DNA from: Roseateles sp049532965 | GTDB taxonomy: Bacteria; Pseudomonadota; Gammaproteobacteria; Burkholderiales; Burkholderiaceae_C | Direction: 5' to 3' | Length of the DNA: 64,000 nt | NCBI RefSeq assembly: GCF_049532965.1 | Contig: NZ_CP186694.1 | Span: 5,146,001-5,210,000, forward strand | Notes under the pieces: model-generated | Seen by the model: only the letters and a program-made list of their open reading frames with translations | Told to the model about the DNA's origin: nothing | The model's database searches: none | Shown here: positions 17,559-25,745 of the stretch, one piece after another | Numbering within the stretch: the first letter of the stretch is position 1 | Layout of the letters: each line of letters starts with the position of its first letter | Translations under genes and position numbers: made by a program

Positions 17559-19789
17559 TGCGCATCTCCTTTCCAACGCTTGAGCAGCAGCGCATTGCCC
17601 AGCACCGACACGCTGGACAACGCCATCGCGGCGCCCGCGATCACCGGGCTCAGCAGTCCCAGCGCCGCCAGCGGCACGCCGAGCAGGTTGTAGATGAAGG
17701 CCCAGAACAGGTTCTGGCGGATCTTGGCGACGGTCGCGCGCGACAGCGCGATCGCATCGGCGACCAGCCGGGGATCTCCCCGCATCAGCGTGATGCCGGC
17801 GGCTTCCATCGCCACGTCGGTGCCGCCGCCCATCGCCAGGCCCACGTCCGCGGCGGCCAGCGCCGGCGCGTCGTTGATGCCATCGCCGACCATGGCCACC
17901 GCGGTGCCGCCCGCGCGCAGCTCGGCGACGATGCGGGCCTTGTCTTCCGGCAACAGTTCGGCGCGCACCTCGTCCAGACCCAGCGCGGCACCGGCCGCGG
18001 CGGCCGCTGAGGTGTTGTCGCCGCTCAGCATCAGGGTGCGCAGGCCCAAGGCCTTCAGGCCGGCGACCGCGGCCGCGGACGTGGCCTTGGGCGGATCGCC
18101 GAAAGCGAGCATGGCCAGCGCCACGGGGGTGCCCGGGCCGTCCGCCGCCGCCAGCCAGGACAGCGTCCTGCCCTGCGCCAGCGCGCGGTCCGCCTCAGCC
18201 CGCAACGGGGACAGGTCCACGCCGAGCGTCGCCATCCATCGCTCGCTGCCCAGCATCAGCCGGCGGGCCTGGACCTGGCCTTCGATGCCGCGGCCGGCCA
18301 CGGCCCGCACGCCGGACGCTGGCGCGGTGGCCAGCGCGCGCTGCGCGGCGGCATCGCGCACGGCGCGGGCGAGCGGATGCTCGCTGCCGCTCTGCAACGC
18401 GGCGGCGAGCGCCAGCAGATCGTCCTTGGCGTGGGCCGGCGCGACGGCGAAGTCGGTCAGCTGCGGCTTGCCTTCGGTCAGCGTTCCGGTCTTGTCGAAG
18501 ACCACCAGTTCGACGCGCCGCGCCTGCTCCAGGGCCTCCGCGTCCTTGATCAGCAGGCCGCGCCGCGCCGCGACCCCGGTGCCCACCATGATCGCGGCCG
18601 GCGTCGCCAGGCCGAGCGCGCATGGACAGGCGATCACCAGCACCGCGACCGCGTGGATCAGCGCGCGTTCCCAGTCGCCGGTCGATATGCCCCATGCGAG
18701 CAGCGTCACGGCGGCGATGACCAGCACCGCTGGCACGAACACCGCGCTCACCCGATCAACCAGGCGCTGGATGGGCGCCTTGTGCGCCTGTGCCGATTCG
18801 ACGAGCCGCACGATGCGCGACAGCGTCGACTCCGCGCCGAGCGCCGTCACCTCCACCAGGAGCAGTCCCTCGCCGTTGACGGCGCCGCCGATGACGCGAT
18901 CGCCTTCGGCTTTGTCGACCGGCAGGCTCTCGCCGCTGATCAGCGATTCGTCGATATGGCTGCGGCCTTCACGGATGCGGCCGTCGGCGGGGATGCGCTC
19001 GCCGGGGCGGATGACCATCAGGTCGCTCATCCGCAGTTGGGCGAGCGGGATGTCGACTTCCGCCTGCGCGCCGGCCGGACCGCGCCGCACGCGGGCGCTT
19101 TCGGGACGAAGCTGCTTCAGCGCCGCAATCGCGCTCAGCGTCTGACGCTTGGCCCGGCCTTCGAGCCATTTGCCGAGCAGCACCAGCGTGATGACGGCGG
19201 CAGCGGATTCGAAATACAGCGCACCGCTCATCGGCCCGTGGCGGATCAATTCGTAGACGCTCAGACCATAGGCCGCGCTGGTGCCCAGGGCGACGAGCAA
19301 GTCCATGTTGCCGCTGCGGTCCTTCACGGCTGCCCAGCCGGCCCGATAGAAGCGTGCGCCAAGCCAGAACTGCACTGGCGTCGCCAGCGCGAGCTGCCAA
19401 GCTCCGGGCAGTATCCAGTGGGCGTTCCACAGCATGGCCACCATGGGCGCGATCAACGGTAGCGTCAACAACGCGGCGATCAGCACGGGCGAGCCGGTCA
19501 ACGCCCATGGCACTGGCGACGGCGGCACGTCCTCCTCGGCCACCAGAGCTTGTGCCTGATAGCCCGCCTTCACGATGGCCGCGATGAGCGCCGACGTGTC
19601 GGCGCTGGTGCCGGCCTGCATGCGCACGGAGGCGGACTCCATGGCGAGGTTCACCTCGGCGTTCTCGACGCCGGGCACCTTGCGCAATGCGCGCTCGACG
19701 CGATTGACGCAACTGGCGCAAGTCATGCCGGCGACGGCGAACTGCAGTTCGCCGCCGGCACTGGGGGAGGAAGGGATGGCGGAGCTCAT
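17555..19789 (-). CDS. copA: Cu(+)-exporting P1B-type ATPase CopA
   Basis: 744 aa. One N-terminal heavy-metal-associated domain with GMTCASC (residues 21-27), then eight predicted membrane helices, the ion-binding CPC motif (ACPCALG, about 390), the phosphorylation site DKTGT (about 432), an HP motif (SEHPLA) and GDGIND (about 635). The protein pumps Cu(I) from cytosol to periplasm. It is the first gene of copA-cueR-pirin. No Shine-Dalgarno sequence precedes the ATG, and the CueR-type promoter predicts transcription starting at or next to the A of the ATG, so the mRNA may be leaderless. Confidence 0.96.
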   Translation of the reverse strand: MSSAIPSSPSAGGELQFAVAGMTCASCVNRVERALRKVPGVENAEVNLAMESASVRMQAGTSADTSALIAAIVKAGYQAQALVAEEDVPPSPVPWALTGSPVLIAALLTLPLIAPMVAMLWNAHWILPGAWQLALATPVQFWLGARFYRAGWAAVKDRSGNMDLLVALGTSAAYGLSVYELIRHGPMSGALYFESAAAVITLVLLGKWLEGRAKRQTLSAIAALKQLRPESARVRRGPAGAQAEVDIPLAQLRMSDLMVIRPGERIPADGRIREGRSHIDESLISGESLPVDKAEGDRVIGGAVNGEGLLLVEVTALGAESTLSRIVRLVESAQAHKAPIQRLVDRVSAVFVPAVLVIAAVTLLAWGISTGDWERALIHAVAVLVIACPCALGLATPAAIMVGTGVAARRGLLIKDAEALEQARRVELVVFDKTGTLTEGKPQLTDFAVAPAHAKDDLLALAAALQSGSEHPLARAVRDAAAQRALATAPASGVRAVAGRGIEGQVQARRLMLGSERWMATLGVDLSPLRAEADRALAQGRTLSWLAAADGPGTPVALAMLAFGDPPKATSAAAVAGLKALGLRTLMLSGDNTSAAAAAGAALGLDEVRAELLPEDKARIVAELRAGGTAVAMVGDGINDAPALAAADVGLAMGGGTDVAMEAAGITLMRGDPRLVADAIALSRATVAKIRQNLFWAFIYNLLGVPLAALGLLSPVIAGAAMALSSVSVLGNALLLKRWKGDAQ

Positions 19790-19795
19790 GACGGA

Positions 19796-19826
19796 AGTCT
19801 CAAGCTTGCCATGATGGCAAGGTCAA
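19796..19826 (-). promoter_or_regulatory. CueR-type promoter of copA
   Basis: Minus-strand TTGACC (-35, complement of 19821-19826), a 19-base spacer containing the dyad TTGCCAT/ATGGCAA, and GAGACT as -10 (complement of 19796-19801). A 19-bp spacer with a CCTTGCCA-TGGCAAG-type dyad is the MerR/CueR signature. Seven bases after the -10 comes the copA ATG. Confidence 0.8.
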
Positions 19827-19881
19827 GTCCTCTCCCCAACGGCAGACCCCGCACGCAGGCGCGCCCACGGTGATGCAGGCT

Positions 19882-19956
19882 GGCGGGACGCAGGGCCCCC
19901 CGCCCGACATGAGGAGCCTGCGAGTCGCTGGAGGGCGGGGGGCCCTGCGTCCTGCC
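19882..19956. repeat. long GC-rich inverted repeat between copA and copZ
   Basis: 24-base arms at 19882-19905 and 19933-19956 match with one mismatch around a 27-base loop. The stem is almost all G/C. No T-tract follows on either strand. It lies between two divergent CueR promoters, where a structural insulator, a transcription barrier or a REP-like mobile remnant are all possible. Confidence 0.8.
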
Positions 19957-20007
19957 GGCCCGCTCGGTCCCCCGAACAGAAGAAAGAAGAAGGGAAAGAA
20001 GGAGTCC

Positions 20008-20038
20008 TTGACCCTGACACCATGACAAGGTTTAACCT
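20008..20038 (+). promoter_or_regulatory. CueR-type promoter of copZ
   Basis: TTGACC (20008-20013), a 19-base spacer with the imperfect dyad CCTGACA/TGACAAGG, and TAACCT (20033-20038). This is the same architecture as the copA promoter. Here the start point would be near 20045, giving a leader of about 26 bases with GAAGGAG before copZ. Confidence 0.8.
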
Positions 20039-20070
20039 CTCCCGCATTCCCTATCCTGAAGGAGTCTGAC

Positions 20071-20265
20071 ATGCATGAATTCAAGCTACCCGACATGAGC
20101 TGCGGCCACTGCCTGGCGGCCGTCACTGAAGCGGTGAAGGAGGCGGATGCGCGCGCCGAGGTGGATGTCGACCTGCCGGGGAAGACGGTGCGGGTCGAGA
20201 GTGCGCTGAGCCGCGAGCAACTGGCTGGCGTGCTGACTGAGGCCGGTTACCCGCCGGCCTCGTGA
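20071..20265 (+). CDS. copZ: copper chaperone CopZ (HMA domain)
   Basis: 64 aa single heavy-metal-associated domain of the beta-alpha-beta-beta-alpha-beta type: MHEFKLPDMSCGHCLAAV with the Cu(I)-binding MxCxxC, then VDVDLPGKTVRVES, ending AGVLTEAGYPP. It carries Cu(I) to CopA, and its fold resembles the N-terminal domain of that ATPase. GAAGGAG precedes the ATG. It has its own CueR-type promoter and is transcribed opposite to copA, so pump and chaperone are co-induced by copper. Confidence 0.95.
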   Translation: MHEFKLPDMSCGHCLAAVTEAVKEADARAEVDVDLPGKTVRVESALSREQLAGVLTEAGYPPAS

Positions 20266-20280
20266 TGTCCGGGGCCTTCT

Positions 20281-22506
20281 TCAGGCCCGCTTGAGCGCTT
20301 CGCTGTCGAACGGCAGTTGGCGCAACCGCTTGCCGGTGGCGGCGAAGATCGCGTTGGCCACTGCTGGTGCGATCGGCGGGGTGCCGGGCTCGCCGATGCC
20401 TCCGGGCGCCTCGCTGCTCTGAACGATGTGCACGTCAACCTTGGGCATCTCGTTCATCCGGAGTACCGGGTAGTCGTGGAAGTTGCTCTGTTCGACCTTC
20501 CCCTCCTTGAACGTGATGCGGCCATACAGTGCCGCGGACAGCCCATAGACGATGGCGCCCTCGATCTGCCGGGCGATGGTCTGTGGGTTGACGGTCTGGC
20601 CGCAGTCGACGGCTGCGGTCACGCGGTGGACCCGGATCGTGCCGTCCTGGCCGACGGACACTTCCGCCACTTCTGCGACCCAGCTGCCGAAGCTTTCCGC
20701 CACCGCGATGCCGCGGAAGCGGCCCTTCGGTGCCGGCCGGCCCCAGCCTGCCTTCTGCGCGGCCAAGGCGAGAACGCCGCGGGCGCGTGGATGTTTCTCC
20801 AGCAATGCCAGCCGGTATTTCAACGGATCCGCCTTGGCGGCGTGCGCCATCTCATCGACGAAGCTCTCGATGAAGAACGCGTTCTGCGAATGGCCGACCG
20901 AGCGCCAGAACCAGACCTGCGGGCCGGGTTCGGCGCGGGCGTAGGCGACACGCTGGTGGGGGATGTCGTAGGGGTGGTCGGCCAGCCCCTCGACGGCCAT
21001 TGCGTCGACGCCGCTGTCCGGGATCTTCATGAATCCTGACGCGGCCATGATGGACGGGCTCGCCACATCGGCGCGCAGCATCAGCGGCCGTCCCTGGTCG
21101 TCGAGCCCCGCCTCGAAACGCACGCGCGACGTGGGCCGGTAGTAGCCGGCGGCCATGTCGTCCTCTCGGGTGTAGACCAGCTTGACCGGGCTGCCGCTGA
21201 GCTTGGACAGCAGCGTCGCATCGATGGTGAAGTCAGGCGCGAAGCGCCGTCCGAAACCGCCGCCCAGCAGCAGCGTGTTGACTTTCACCTTGGCCGGCGT
21301 GACCTGCGCCACCTGCGACAGGATGCCTTGCGCCGGGCCCTGGCTCTGCGTGCCGGCCCAGATGGTGACCTCGTCGCCCCGCACCCACGCCAGGCAGTTC
21401 AGCGGCTCCATGCAGGCGTGCGCGAGGTAGGGCACGTCGTACTGCGCCGACAGCGCGCGTGCCGAGGTCGCGCTACCGTCCTTGACGTTGCCGGTCTCGC
21501 GCGCGATTGCGGTCGCGTTCTGAAGCGCGTCGTCCAGCGTGCTCGAGACCTTCTGGGTGGACAGGTCAGCATGCGGGCCCAGGTCCCATTCGATGCCGAG
21601 CGCGTCGCGCCCCTGTTTCGCGGCCCAGTAACCATCGGCCAGCACGGCGACGCCGGACGGGATCGCGATGACCTTGCGCACGCCGCGGACGGCCTTCGCC
21701 TTGCCTTCGTCGAAGGCCCTGGGCTTGGCGCCGGCGATCGGCGCACGCGCCATCACCGCGACCAGCATGCCGTCCACGCGCGCATCGATGCCGAAGGTCG
21801 CGGTGCCATCGATCTTGGCCGCACTGTCGAGCCGGCGCGTCGGTTTGCCGAGGATGCGGAAGTCCTTGCGGTCCTTCAGCGCTGGCTTCTCCGGGACCGG
21901 TTGTCTGGCGGCTGCCTCGACCAGCGAACCATAGCTGGCCTTGCGGCCGTTCGGGCCGACCACATGACCGCGTTCGGTGCGCAGCGAAGAGGCGTCCACC
22001 TTCCACTGCTGCGCGGCGGCGGCCACGAGCATCTGGCGGGCCGCGGCACCCGCCTGGCGCACGGGCGTCCAATGCGCGCGCACGGTCGTGCTGCCGCCGG
22101 TGGCCTGCATGCCGAACATCGGGTTGTTGTAGGCGGTGTTCGCCGGTGCCTGCTCGACGGATACCAGCGTCCAGTCGGCATCGAGCTCCTCGGCGAGCAT
22201 CATGGGGATCGCGGTCAGCACGCCTTGTCCCATCTCCGCCGATCCGCACACCACGGTGACCTTGTTGTCCGGCGTGATGCGGAGCCAGGCGTTGGGCGCG
22301 AAGGTGTTGCTCGGCGCACCGTGGGCTGGCGAGCCGTGGCCCGCCTTGCCGGTTGCCGTCGCGGCCTGCGCCAGCGCACGCCCGGCGGCCAGCGGCAAGG
22401 CGAAGGACACGGTCAGCGCCGCGCCGCCCTTGAGCACGGAGCGCCGGCTCGCCGAGGCCGGCGCCTGAGGGGAAGAAGCCCCGTCCTTGTCGACAGCGAT
22501 GCCCAT
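20281..22506 (-). CDS. molybdopterin-dependent aldehyde/isoquinoline oxidoreductase, large subunit (IorB-like)
   Basis: 741 aa. Residues 20-45 hold a Tat-type signal (SRRSVLKGGAAL, hydrophobic stretch, ALAQA), so the enzyme is probably exported folded to the periplasm. The body is the xanthine-oxidase-family Mo subunit of the single-chain IorB/CoxL-like type with duplicated beginnings (GSAEMGQGVLTAIPMMLAEE, GGGFGRRFAPDFTIDA). The C-terminus GGIGEPGTPPIAPAVANAIFAATGKR is the pterin-binding signature with the catalytic Glu region. It sits two bases after the 2Fe-2S subunit gene; GGGAGG precedes the ATG. No FAD subunit is present, so electrons probably leave via cytochromes, as in periplasmic IorAB-type enzymes. 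Substrate unknown. Confidence 0.9.
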   Translation of the reverse strand: MGIAVDKDGASSPQAPASASRRSVLKGGAALTVSFALPLAAGRALAQAATATGKAGHGSPAHGAPSNTFAPNAWLRITPDNKVTVVCGSAEMGQGVLTAIPMMLAEELDADWTLVSVEQAPANTAYNNPMFGMQATGGSTTVRAHWTPVRQAGAAARQMLVAAAAQQWKVDASSLRTERGHVVGPNGRKASYGSLVEAAARQPVPEKPALKDRKDFRILGKPTRRLDSAAKIDGTATFGIDARVDGMLVAVMARAPIAGAKPRAFDEGKAKAVRGVRKVIAIPSGVAVLADGYWAAKQGRDALGIEWDLGPHADLSTQKVSSTLDDALQNATAIARETGNVKDGSATSARALSAQYDVPYLAHACMEPLNCLAWVRGDEVTIWAGTQSQGPAQGILSQVAQVTPAKVKVNTLLLGGGFGRRFAPDFTIDATLLSKLSGSPVKLVYTREDDMAAGYYRPTSRVRFEAGLDDQGRPLMLRADVASPSIMAASGFMKIPDSGVDAMAVEGLADHPYDIPHQRVAYARAEPGPQVWFWRSVGHSQNAFFIESFVDEMAHAAKADPLKYRLALLEKHPRARGVLALAAQKAGWGRPAPKGRFRGIAVAESFGSWVAEVAEVSVGQDGTIRVHRVTAAVDCGQTVNPQTIARQIEGAIVYGLSAALYGRITFKEGKVEQSNFHDYPVLRMNEMPKVDVHIVQSSEAPGGIGEPGTPPIAPAVANAIFAATGKRLRQLPFDSEALKRA

Positions 22507-22508
22507 GA

Positions 22509-22979
22509 TCAGCCTCCCTTCGCCAGCGTGGCCGAAGCGTCGTGGATCGCCGCCCGGATCTGGTTGTAGGTGCCGCAGCGGCAGACGTTGCCGCTCATCG
22601 CGCCATCGATGTCGGCATCGGTCGGCTTGCGTTTGCCGGCGAGCAGCGCGCAGGCGCTCATGATCTGGCCGCTCTGGCAGTAGCCGCACTGCGGCACGTC
22701 GATCTTCAACCAGGCGGCCTGCACCGCGCGGCCGGTGGGCGTGGCTCCCACGCCTTCGATCGTGGTGACCTTCTTGCCGGCGGCGGCTTCCAGCGGCGTC
22801 TGGCAGGCGCGTACCGGCTGTCCGTCCAGATGGACGGTGCAGGCGCCGCACAGCGCCATGCCGCAACCAAACTTCGTGCCGGTGAGCTGCAGGTCCTCGC
22901 GCAGCGCCCACAAGAGCGGCGTCTGCGGGTCGGCCTCCAGCGTCACCGCCTTGCCGTTCACGGTCATCGAGAGGGACAT
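22509..22979 (-). CDS. (2Fe-2S) small subunit of molybdenum hydroxylase (IorA-like)
   Basis: 156 aa with both [2Fe-2S] clusters. The plant-ferredoxin type lies near the N-terminus (KFGCGMALCGACTVHLDG with a later Cys in RACQTP). The C-terminal helical type is QCGYCQSGQIM followed by NVCRCGTY. It has no signal peptide and should be exported with the Tat-bearing large subunit. AGGAGG lies upstream of the ATG. It is transcribed with the large subunit. The preceding tetR gene is 146 bases away and probably belongs to another unit. Confidence 0.94.
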   Translation of the reverse strand: MSLSMTVNGKAVTLEADPQTPLLWALREDLQLTGTKFGCGMALCGACTVHLDGQPVRACQTPLEAAAGKKVTTIEGVGATPTGRAVQAAWLKIDVPQCGYCQSGQIMSACALLAGKRKPTDADIDGAMSGNVCRCGTYNQIRAAIHDASATLAKGG

Positions 22980-23125
22980 GGGTCATTCCTCCTGGGATCG
23001 CCTGGGTGGGCCGCCGCATCGGCCCCTCTGGCGGGGGCGGGTCTTGCGGCGGGGGTGCGCAAGGGTAGCGCGTTCTCAGGCGCGGTGCGACGGTCTTTCG
23101 CCGCTCGCGGCGATGTGGTGTGGGG

Positions 23126-23920
23126 TCAGGCCTTGCCGGCCAGCCGCGCCGTCTCGTCCAGCGCCTCGGTCACGCGGGCCTGGAACCGCCGCAGTGCCCG
23201 CAACTCCTGATCCGGCGCCTGCAACGCCGGCCACAGCAGTGCGACCAGATCGCGCGCCGCCGCGTCCACCTGGATCTGGCGGCCGGCGATGATCACCTCC
23301 CACAGCATGTGCTCCATCGGCCCGAAGACCAGCGAGCGCAACAGCCGCAGCGGAATGTCCTGGCGCACTTCCCCCTGCGCCTGCCCCCGCGCCAGCAGGT
23401 CCATCAACGGCGCCGTGTAGCGCCGCTGCAAGTCCACAAACGCCGCGCCGAAGTCCTGGCCTTCGCCCCGGGTCACCGGCGCCTCGCGCTTGCGGCCCTC
23501 GGACAGCACCAGCTCGCACAGCCCCGTGCCCTGGATCAGGAACAGCCGCAGGTGCGTGTGGACCACGAACTCCAGCTGGTCCCGGATCGACCGCTCGCGC
23601 GGCAGGCCAGACTCGATGGCCTCGATGATCTCGTCGTACCAGTCGCCGATCACCCGCATGCACAGCTCCCGCTTGCCGCGGAAGTAGGTGAAGACCGTCG
23701 CCTCCGAGATCCCCAGCCGCTGGGCGATCTCCGTCGTCGTCGCGCGCTCGTAGCCGCGTTCGGCGAACACCGCCCGGCTCTCGCGCAGGATGTCCCGGAC
23801 GCGCTGCTCCGCCTTGGCGCTCACCGGCGAACGGCGCTGCGCAGGCAGGGCCGCGGCGGACGGCGGTTCGACCCCGGCAGGGAGCCTGGAATCGAGGCGG
23901 GCGGGGGAGGTCGGGCTCAT
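23126..23920 (-). CDS. TetR-family regulator of the adjacent leucine-degradation cluster (LiuQ-like)
   Basis: 264 aa. TetR helix-turn-helix at about residues 37-85: RVRDILRESRAVFAERGYERATTTEIAQRLGI, then EATVFTYFRGKREL; the rest is an all-helical ligand domain with an unusually long N-terminal tail (about 35 residues, Pro/Ala-rich). It is divergent from the methylcrotonyl-CoA carboxylase gene, and two near-identical 15-bp palindromes lie between them. Betaproteobacterial leucine catabolism is known to be controlled by a TetR regulator (LiuQ) instead of the MerR LiuR, so this is the natural candidate; the effector would be an acyl-CoA (inference). The frame is open upstream but that part contains the operator. 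Confidence 0.85.
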   Translation of the reverse strand: MSPTSPARLDSRLPAGVEPPSAAALPAQRRSPVSAKAEQRVRDILRESRAVFAERGYERATTTEIAQRLGISEATVFTYFRGKRELCMRVIGDWYDEIIEAIESGLPRERSIRDQLEFVVHTHLRLFLIQGTGLCELVLSEGRKREAPVTRGEGQDFGAAFVDLQRRYTAPLMDLLARGQAQGEVRQDIPLRLLRSLVFGPMEHMLWEVIIAGRQIQVDAAARDLVALLWPALQAPDQELRALRRFQARVTEALDETARLAGKA

Positions 23921-23943
23921 GAGGGGCGCATTCTCGCGATTTA

Positions 23944-23958
23944 TTGAGCCGGGCTCAA
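23944..23958. promoter_or_regulatory. TetR operator 1
   Basis: Perfect palindrome TTGAGCCGGGCTCAA, 24 bases upstream of the tetR start. It shares both half-sites with operator 2. Confidence 0.65.
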
Positions 23959-24058
23959 GTCGGCTTGGCGGCCCCTGCGCTTGTGCCTTATGCTTCGCGC
24001 CTTGCGCCGGCCCGGCGATCCTGGTCCGGCGCTCGCAACCCGCGCCTCCCGCACCGAA

Positions 24059-24073
24059 TTGAGCGCGGCTCAT
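24059..24073. promoter_or_regulatory. TetR operator 2
   Basis: TTGAGCGCGGCTCAT, the same TTGAGC-N3-GCTCA(A/T) pattern, 21 bases upstream of the liuB start. It would overlap the liuB promoter or leader, so bound TetR should block expression. Confidence 0.65.
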
Positions 24074-24093
24074 ATGTCCGGAGACAAGACACC

Positions 24094-25701
24094 ATGCCCT
24101 TGCTGCCCACCAAGCTCAACGCCCGCTCGGCCGACTTCAAGGCCAACGCGGACGCGATGCGCGGCCTGATCGACGACCTCAACGCCCGGCTGGCGAAGAT
24201 CGCCGAAGGCGGCGGCGAAGCCGCGCGCGCGAAGCACGTGGCCCGCGGCAAGCTGCTCCCCCGCGACCGCGTCGAGATGCTGCTCGACCCCGGCACGCCC
24301 TTCCTCGAACTGGCGCCGCTGGCCGGCCTGGACATGTATGACAACGCCGCCCCGGGCGGCGGCGTGATCGCCGGCATCGGCCGGGTGTCGGGCGTCGAGT
24401 GCGTGATCGTCTGCAACGACGCCACCGTCAAGGGCGGCACCTACTACCCGATCACTGTCAAGAAGCACCTGCGTGCGCAGGAGATCGCCGACCAGAACCG
24501 CCTCCCGTGCATTTACCTGGTGGACAGCGGCGGCGCCAACCTGCCCAACCAGGACGAGGTCTTCCCCGACCGCGACCACTTCGGCCGCATCTTCTTCAAC
24601 CAGGCCAACCTGTCGGCCAAGGGCATCCCGCAGATCGCGGTGGTGATGGGCTCCTGCACCGCCGGCGGCGCCTACGTGCCGGCGATGAGCGACGAGACCG
24701 TCATCGTCAGGAACCAGGGCACGATCTTCCTCGGCGGCCCGCCGCTGGTGAAGGCGGCCACCGGTGAGGTCGTCAGCGCCGAGGACCTGGGTGGCGGCGA
24801 CGTCCATACGCGCCTGTCCGGCGTGGCCGACCACCTGGCCGACAACGACACCCACGCCCTGGCGATCGCGCGCCAGTCGGTGGCCCGCCTCAACTGGCAC
24901 AAGCAGGGTCGGTTGCTGACGCAGCCCCCCAAGCCGCCGGCCTACGACCCCGCCGAGCTGCATGGCGTCATCCCGACCGATACGCGCAAGCCCTTCGACG
25001 TCCGCGAGGTCATCGCGCGCGTCGTCGACGGCAGCGAGGTCGACGAGTTCAAGGCCCGCTACGGCAACACGCTGGTCTGCGGCTTCGCGCACATCGAGGG
25101 CATGCCTGTGGGCATCGTCGCCAACAACGGCATCCTGTTCGCGGAGAGCGCCAACAAGGGGGCGCACTTCATCGAGCTGTGCTGCCAGCGCAAGATCCCG
25201 CTGGTGTTCCTGCAGAACATCACCGGCTTCATGGTCGGACGCAAGTACGAGAACGAGGGCATCGCCCGCGCCGGCGCCAAGATGGTGACCGCGGTCGCGT
25301 GCGCGCAGGTGCCCAAGTTCACCGTCATCATCGGCGGCAGCTTCGGTGCGGGGAACTACGGCATGTGCGGCCGCGCGTATTCGCCGCGCTTCCTCTGGAT
25401 GTGGCCCAATGCGCGCATCTCGGTGATGGGCGGCGAACAGGCCGCGTCGGTGCTGGCAACGGTCAAGCGCGACGGCATCGAGGCCAAGGGCGGCCAGTGG
25501 TCCGCCGAGGAGGAGGAAGCCTTCAAGGCCCCGATCCGCCAGCAGTACGAGGACCAGGGCCATCCGTACTACGCCAGCGCGCGCTTGTGGGACGACGGTG
25601 TCATCGATCCGGCCGACACGCGGCGCGTCCTGGCGCTCGGACTGTCCGCCGCGCTCAACGCCGAGATCCCCGAGACGAAGTTCGGCGTGTTCCGCATGTA
25701 A
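24094..25701 (+). CDS. liuB: methylcrotonoyl-CoA carboxylase, carboxyltransferase (beta) subunit
   Basis: 535 aa, the exact usual MCC-beta length. It transfers CO2 from carboxybiotin to 3-methylcrotonyl-CoA in leucine degradation. Motifs include RGKLLPRDRVEMLLDPG, VKGGTYYPITVKKHLRAQEIA, the oxyanion-hole loop GSCTAGGAYVPAMSDE, a second one GGSFGAGNYGMCGRAY, and the MCC-typical LYLVDSGGANLP-like segment (here IYLVDSGGANLP). GGAGA precedes the ATG; a longer upstream frame crosses the operators and is rejected. First gene of the liu cluster; its biotin-carrying partner is liuD at 32386. Confidence 0.94.
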   Translation: MPLLPTKLNARSADFKANADAMRGLIDDLNARLAKIAEGGGEAARAKHVARGKLLPRDRVEMLLDPGTPFLELAPLAGLDMYDNAAPGGGVIAGIGRVSGVECVIVCNDATVKGGTYYPITVKKHLRAQEIADQNRLPCIYLVDSGGANLPNQDEVFPDRDHFGRIFFNQANLSAKGIPQIAVVMGSCTAGGAYVPAMSDETVIVRNQGTIFLGGPPLVKAATGEVVSAEDLGGGDVHTRLSGVADHLADNDTHALAIARQSVARLNWHKQGRLLTQPPKPPAYDPAELHGVIPTDTRKPFDVREVIARVVDGSEVDEFKARYGNTLVCGFAHIEGMPVGIVANNGILFAESANKGAHFIELCCQRKIPLVFLQNITGFMVGRKYENEGIARAGAKMVTAVACAQVPKFTVIIGGSFGAGNYGMCGRAYSPRFLWMWPNARISVMGGEQAASVLATVKRDGIEAKGGQWSAEEEEAFKAPIRQQYEDQGHPYYASARLWDDGVIDPADTRRVLALGLSAALNAEIPETKFGVFRM

Positions 25702-25745
25702 GTCGACCGGATCGCATTGCCAGCTCTTCATCTTTCACATCCCCG

